Shown here: one piece after another, positions 6,448 through 9,330 of the stretch
Numbering within the stretch: the first letter of the stretch is position 1
Layout: each line of letters begins with the position of its first letter
Origin: JAAYYM01 sp035271065
Lineage (GTDB): Bacteria; Bacillota; Clostridia; Lachnospirales; Lachnospiraceae
Length of the DNA stretch: 9,330 nt
Assembly: GCA_035271065.1 (NCBI GenBank)
Contig: DATESB010000174.1
Location: 1 to 9,330, forward strand
Reading direction: 5' to 3'
Notes under the pieces: generated by a model
What the model was told of the DNA's origin: nothing
Seen by the model: the letters and a program-made list of their open reading frames with translations, nothing else
The model's database searches: none
Made by a program: the position numbers and the translations under genes

Positions 6448-7481
6448 AAATCTTAGTATTAGCAGGTGGAACAAGTACAGAGAGAGATGTATCATTCAGT
6501 TCAGGAGTTGGGGTATATCGTGCGTTGAAACGAAACGGACATGATGTTATCCTGTTGGATGTTTTTCTGGGGTATGAGGCTGATAATATTGACGGCATTT
6601 TTGAAAGGGAGTATGACTGGGCAGACGGACTTGGTGAAGTGACAGACAGTAATCCTGATATTGAACAGGTAAGAGCGCTTCGTAAAGACAAATCTGATTG
6701 CCTGTTTGGACCAAATGTATTGCAAATCTGCCGACAGGCTGATATCGTTTTTCTGGCTTTGCATGGAGAAAATGGTGAGGACGGCAAGATACAGGCAGCG
6801 TTTGACCTACTTGCAATTAAATATACAGGAACCGGATATAAGAGTAGTGCACTTGCAATTGACAAGGCGCTCACGAAGCAACTATTTGTACAGCACAATA
6901 TCCCGACACCAAAGAACCTGTTAGTTGGAGATAACGAGGACGGTTCACACATGCAATATCCTTGTGTGGTAAAGGTGTGCTGTGGTGGCTCAAGTGTTGG
7001 TGTATATATTGCAAATAATGATGCAGAATATAGAGAGGCTGTGCTAAAAGCCCAAAAGTACGAGGGTAAATTCCTGGTTGAGGAGTATATCAAAGGTCGT
7101 GAATTTTCAATTGGTGTGATTGACGGCAAGGCATTGCCGATTATTGAAATGGCGCCGATTGAGGGATTTTATGATTACAAGAATAAGTATCAGGCAGGCT
7201 CTACCATCGAGACTTGCCCGGCAAATTTGGATGCAACGCTGACACAGGTGATGCAGCAAGTGGCAGAGCGTGTTGTTGAGGTGCTTGGAATTGAAACCTA
7301 TGCGCGTATGGATTTCATGATGAATGAAGATAATGCGTTTTATTGTCTGGAAGCAAATACACTTCCGGGAATGACACCAACTTCTTTGATGCCACAGGAG
7401 GCAGCAGCAATCGGTAAGTCTTATGATGAGTTGTGTGAATGGATTATCGAGGTATCATTGGCAAAATATAATCAGAAATAG
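6444..7481 (+). CDS. ddl: D-alanine-D-alanine ligase
   Basis: This is a 345-residue ATP-grasp enzyme that joins two D-alanines using ATP in the cytoplasm, supplying MurF. Motifs in order are GGTSTERDVS (8-17, with Glu13 positioned for the first D-Ala), LHGENGEDG (106-114), KVCCGGSSVG (177-186, the ATP-grasp loop), EEYIKGREFS (213-222), FYDYKNKYQAGS (242-253), RMDF (288-291) and LEANTLPGMTPTSLMP (302-317). YDYKNKY is the pattern of ordinary D-Ala-D-Ala ligases, so I do not read it as a vancomycin-resistance D-lactate ligase. In the ATP loop, Val178 stands where Pro is usual (KPCCGG); Lys177 is kept. The start codon overlaps the previous stop as ATGA, with GGAGG at 6427-6431 upstream. murF follows after 19 bases, so the two sequential steps are encoded together. 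Confidence 0.96.
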   Translation: MKILVLAGGTSTERDVSFSSGVGVYRALKRNGHDVILLDVFLGYEADNIDGIFEREYDWADGLGEVTDSNPDIEQVRALRKDKSDCLFGPNVLQICRQADIVFLALHGENGEDGKIQAAFDLLAIKYTGTGYKSSALAIDKALTKQLFVQHNIPTPKNLLVGDNEDGSHMQYPCVVKVCCGGSSVGVYIANNDAEYREAVLKAQKYEGKFLVEEYIKGREFSIGVIDGKALPIIEMAPIEGFYDYKNKYQAGSTIETCPANLDATLTQVMQQVAERVVEVLGIETYARMDFMMNEDNAFYCLEANTLPGMTPTSLMPQEAAAIGKSYDELCEWIIEVSLAKYNQK

Positions 7482-7500
7482 AAATGGGGAACCGGATCGT

Positions 7501-8895
7501 ATGAAGGATATGACACTGTTAAAGATTGCAGAAGCATGTGGCGGCACATATGTCGGTACAAAGGATATGGAACATACAGAAGTGACATCAGTGGTACTGG
7601 ACAGCCGTAAGGCAGAGCCGGGTGCTTTGTTTATTGCAACGCGTGGTGAGCGTGTTGACGGACATGACTACATTGATGATGTTTTTTTTAAAGGTGCCGT
7701 TTGTGTTATTTCCGAAAAGGAACTTCCGGGTTGCAATGGAGTATATATTAAAGTCGAGGATAGTTTTCAGGCACTAAAGGATATTGCAAAATACTATCGA
7801 AGCCGATTGGATATTAAGGTAGTAGGCATAACCGGCAGTGTGGGAAAGACCAGCACCAAAGAAATGATTGCATCGGTACTGGCACAGAAATACAGTGTTC
7901 TTAAAACAGCAGGGAATTTCAATAATGAGGTTGGTTTACCGTTGACGATTTTAAGTATCCGTGATGAGCATGAGGTTGCGGTTGTTGAAATGGGCATCAG
8001 TAATTTTGGAGAAATGCATAGATTGAGCGAGATTGCAAAACCTGACATATGTGTCATGACGAATATCGGCAATTGCCATTTGGAGAATCTGGGGACGAAA
8101 GAGGGTATTCTGAGGGCAAAGTCTGAAATATTTGATTTTATAAGTGAGGATGGCGCCATCTGCCTGAATGGGGATGATGCACTTCTTTCAACCATGACTG
8201 CTGTGAAGGGAATTAAGCCGTTATTCTTTGGAATTGATCATCATAATTCGATTTATGCAACTGATATTACAAACCATGGATTGAAAGGGACAGCTTGCAA
8301 GATCCATGTGATGCAAAGTGATGCAGAGGAGAGTTTTGATGTTTCTATCCCAATTCCGGGCGGACATATGGTCAATAATGCACTGGCGGCAACTGCAGTT
8401 GGTGTGACCATAGGATTGTCTTATGAATTAATTCAGAAGGGAATTGGTGCTGTTGAGGCAATCAGTGGCAGAAGTCATTTGATGCAGACTGAACGATACA
8501 TGATTATTGATGACTGCTATAATGCAAATCCGATGTCAATGAAAGCGGCAATAGAATTATTATCTTATGCATTGACAAGAAAAGTGGCGATACTGGGGGA
8601 TATGTTTGAATTAGGAACCAATTCTAATCAGATGCACAGTGAAGTCGGAACTTTTGCAGCTGAGTCGGGAGCGGATGTCCTCATCATCGTTGGTGACAAC
8701 AGCAAGCATATGTATGCAGCGGCTGAGCAATATGTGCGAGAACGTGGTATGAATACAGAAATTCAGTATTATGCAACGCGTGATGAAGCAATCAGTCATT
8801 TACACGAATTGGTGCAACAGGGGGACACGATATTAGTCAAAGCATCTCATGGAATGGGATTTCATGAGGTGGTTGAATGGTTGGAGAGGCATTAA
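7501..8895 (+). CDS. murF: UDP-MurNAc-tripeptide:D-alanyl-D-alanine ligase MurF
   Basis: This 464-residue Mur ligase adds D-Ala-D-Ala to UDP-MurNAc-tripeptide, finishing the soluble peptidoglycan precursor. The N-terminal domain (1 to about 105) contains DSRKAEPGALFIATRG (34-49), which binds the UDP-sugar. The central ATPase domain has the P-loop GITGSVGKTST (109-119), NFNNEVGLPLT (139-149), VEMGISNFGEM (162-172), and Lys207 in RAKSEI, the likely carbamylated lysine. The C-terminal domain starts near GRSHLMQ (323-329), with DDCYNANP (337-344) and KASHGMGF (447-454) as signatures. ATG 7501 was chosen because the family N-terminus begins there and GGGGA (7486-7490) lies ten bases upstream; an in-frame ATG at 7423 would lie deep in ddl. 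It is the last gene of the unit and is followed by a strong terminator. Confidence 0.96.
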   Translation: MKDMTLLKIAEACGGTYVGTKDMEHTEVTSVVLDSRKAEPGALFIATRGERVDGHDYIDDVFFKGAVCVISEKELPGCNGVYIKVEDSFQALKDIAKYYRSRLDIKVVGITGSVGKTSTKEMIASVLAQKYSVLKTAGNFNNEVGLPLTILSIRDEHEVAVVEMGISNFGEMHRLSEIAKPDICVMTNIGNCHLENLGTKEGILRAKSEIFDFISEDGAICLNGDDALLSTMTAVKGIKPLFFGIDHHNSIYATDITNHGLKGTACKIHVMQSDAEESFDVSIPIPGGHMVNNALAATAVGVTIGLSYELIQKGIGAVEAISGRSHLMQTERYMIIDDCYNANPMSMKAAIELLSYALTRKVAILGDMFELGTNSNQMHSEVGTFAAESGADVLIIVGDNSKHMYAAAEQYVRERGMNTEIQYYATRDEAISHLHELVQQGDTILVKASHGMGFHEVVEWLERH

Positions 8896-8921
8896 AATAT
8901 AAAAAAGAGTATATGAAAATG

Positions 8922-8950
8922 AAAAGGCACCTCATTTGGGGTGCCTTTTT
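8922..8950. terminator. Strong stem-loop terminator, probably bidirectional
   Basis: AAAAGGCACC (8922-8931) pairs perfectly with GGTGCCTTTT (8940-8949), and two further pairs (one G-U) leave an ATTT loop. On the plus strand the stem runs into TTTTT (8946-8950), ending the murF transcript 27 bases after its stop codon. On the minus strand the mirror stem also ends in a T-rich run, so it can serve the converging gene whose stop is at 8958. Confidence 0.9.
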
Positions 8951-8957
8951 GCTGTTA

Positions 8958-9245
8958 CTATTTTGTGGAATTATTTGATTGCTTAAGTAGTTTCCGAAGT
9001 TCGTTGATTTCTTTGTCCTTTTCGGAGATTACTGTATCCTTCTCTGCAAGAGCAGCATCTTTTATGGCATCATCAATTTCCTTTTGTTCTTGTTTTCCAT
9101 TGCGAATACCACTCGCCAGAGTGGAACGTTGGTCAAGTTCGCAGCGTTCACGTGCTTCGCATTGTAAGCGTATTTTCTCATCGGCAGTCAGTTCTCGCAT
9201 GGTGACAGCAGCTTCATGTACAAAATGGTTTTGTTCAGCTAACAT
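8958..9245 (-). CDS. Rpn/PDDEXK transposase-family C-terminal fragment
   Basis: From ATG 9245 the protein has 95 residues. HEAAVTMRELTADEKIRLQCEARER (10-34) and the acidic/lysine coiled coil with AEKDTVISEKDKEINEL (67-83) resemble the C-terminal end of Rpn-type proteins (PD-(D/E)XK nuclease-family 'transposases'), which are abundant in Lachnospiraceae. The nuclease domain that should precede this part is absent from the window. A good ribosome binding site (GGGGAGG on the minus strand, 9254-9260) eight bases before the ATG supports translation from here. However, the frame stays open to the right edge of the window (ARVTNFLRTI... into SDGEEIR), so a longer gene is not excluded. That upstream stretch is occupied by palindromes and does not look like Rpn protein. 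I therefore favour a remnant or short stand-alone form. It converges with murF across a shared terminator. Confidence 0.5.
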   Translation of the reverse strand: MLAEQNHFVHEAAVTMRELTADEKIRLQCEARERCELDQRSTLASGIRNGKQEQKEIDDAIKDAALAEKDTVISEKDKEINELRKLLKQSNNSTK

Positions 9246-9260
9246 TCGAATTTCCTCCCC

Positions 9261-9323
9261 GTCGGATAAAACTGCTATGCAGTTTTGCCGACAGTCACAA
9301 ATTGTCCGAAGGAAATTTGTGAC
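9261..9323. repeat. Two back-to-back palindromic hairpins
   Basis: Hairpin A is GTCGG (9261-9265) plus AAAACTGC (9268-9275) pairing with GCAGTTTT (9279-9286) plus CCGAC (9288-9292), with a TAT loop and small bulges. One base later, hairpin B pairs GTCACAAATT (9294-9303) perfectly with AATTTGTGAC (9314-9323). Inside it TCC (9305-9307) pairs with GGA (9311-9313) around a GAA loop. Paired palindromes at the edge of a truncated mobile-type gene suggest a dispersed extragenic or MITE-like element, or a structured leader of the minus-strand gene. The copy number in the genome is unknown. Confidence 0.6.
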
Positions 9324-9330
9324 CCTTGCC

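Noticed and set aside
6350..7129. A 259-codon open frame on the minus strand
   Set aside because: It lies opposite the end of the GH9-like gene and most of ddl, whose motifs are unmistakable. Its translation is Ser/Cys/Pro-rich with no recognisable domain and no good ribosome binding site was seen, so it is a shadow of ddl codon use.
6444..8895. Vancomycin-resistance-type ligase and MurF pair
   Set aside because: The ligase has the YDYKNKY pattern of ordinary D-Ala-D-Ala ligases, and there is no vanH/vanX-like gene or two-component system nearby.

Overview
The window looks like a chromosomal segment from a low-to-mid GC anaerobic Firmicute, most likely a clostridium of the Lachnospiraceae type. 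The reasons are AT-leaning codon use, good AGGAGG-type ribosome binding sites, a near-consensus sigma-A promoter, a PTPS-related membrane protein next to murein genes, and the tail of an Rpn/PDDEXK-transposase-like protein with an 'AEKD..ISEKD' coiled-coil end. This assignment is an inference from gene content, not a database match.

Layout: (1) Positions 2-787 hold the 3' part of a DUF4422-type glycosyltransferase-like gene that enters from the left edge. (2) Positions 788-898 form a short leader with a likely promoter, a direct repeat and two mutually exclusive hairpins. (3) Positions 899-3398 are a compact molybdenum-cofactor operon: moaC, moaA, a mogA/moaB-family gene and a stand-alone MOSC-domain gene. 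MoaA and MoaC convert GTP to cyclic pyranopterin monophosphate, the MogA/MoaB protein would adenylylate molybdopterin before metal insertion, and the MOSC protein is a presumed sulfur carrier for cofactor maturation. moaD, moaE, moeA and mobA are not in the window.

(4) A clear promoter (TTGAAA, 17 bp, TATAAT) at 3409-3437 starts a second, tightly packed unit that ends at a strong stem-loop terminator (8922-8950). It encodes a multi-pass PTPS-related (GT-C-like) membrane protein, a lipoprotein-like protein with a cellulase N-terminal Ig-like domain and a degenerate GH9 domain, D-alanine-D-alanine ligase (ddl) and MurF. Ddl makes the D-Ala-D-Ala dipeptide and MurF attaches it to UDP-MurNAc-tripeptide, so these two act in sequence. 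The first two genes overlap each other and ddl, which suggests an envelope-related role for them.

(5) On the minus strand, converging on the terminator, is a 95-residue protein resembling the C-terminal end of Rpn/PDDEXK transposase-family proteins. It is preceded by two back-to-back palindromic hairpins at the right edge.

Most of the window is conventional. The points most worth a second look are the dual-hairpin leader before moaC, the GH9-like protein lacking the catalytic-base motif inside a peptidoglycan-precursor operon, and the palindromes abutting the Rpn-like remnant. I did not find a clearly new defence or mobile system.
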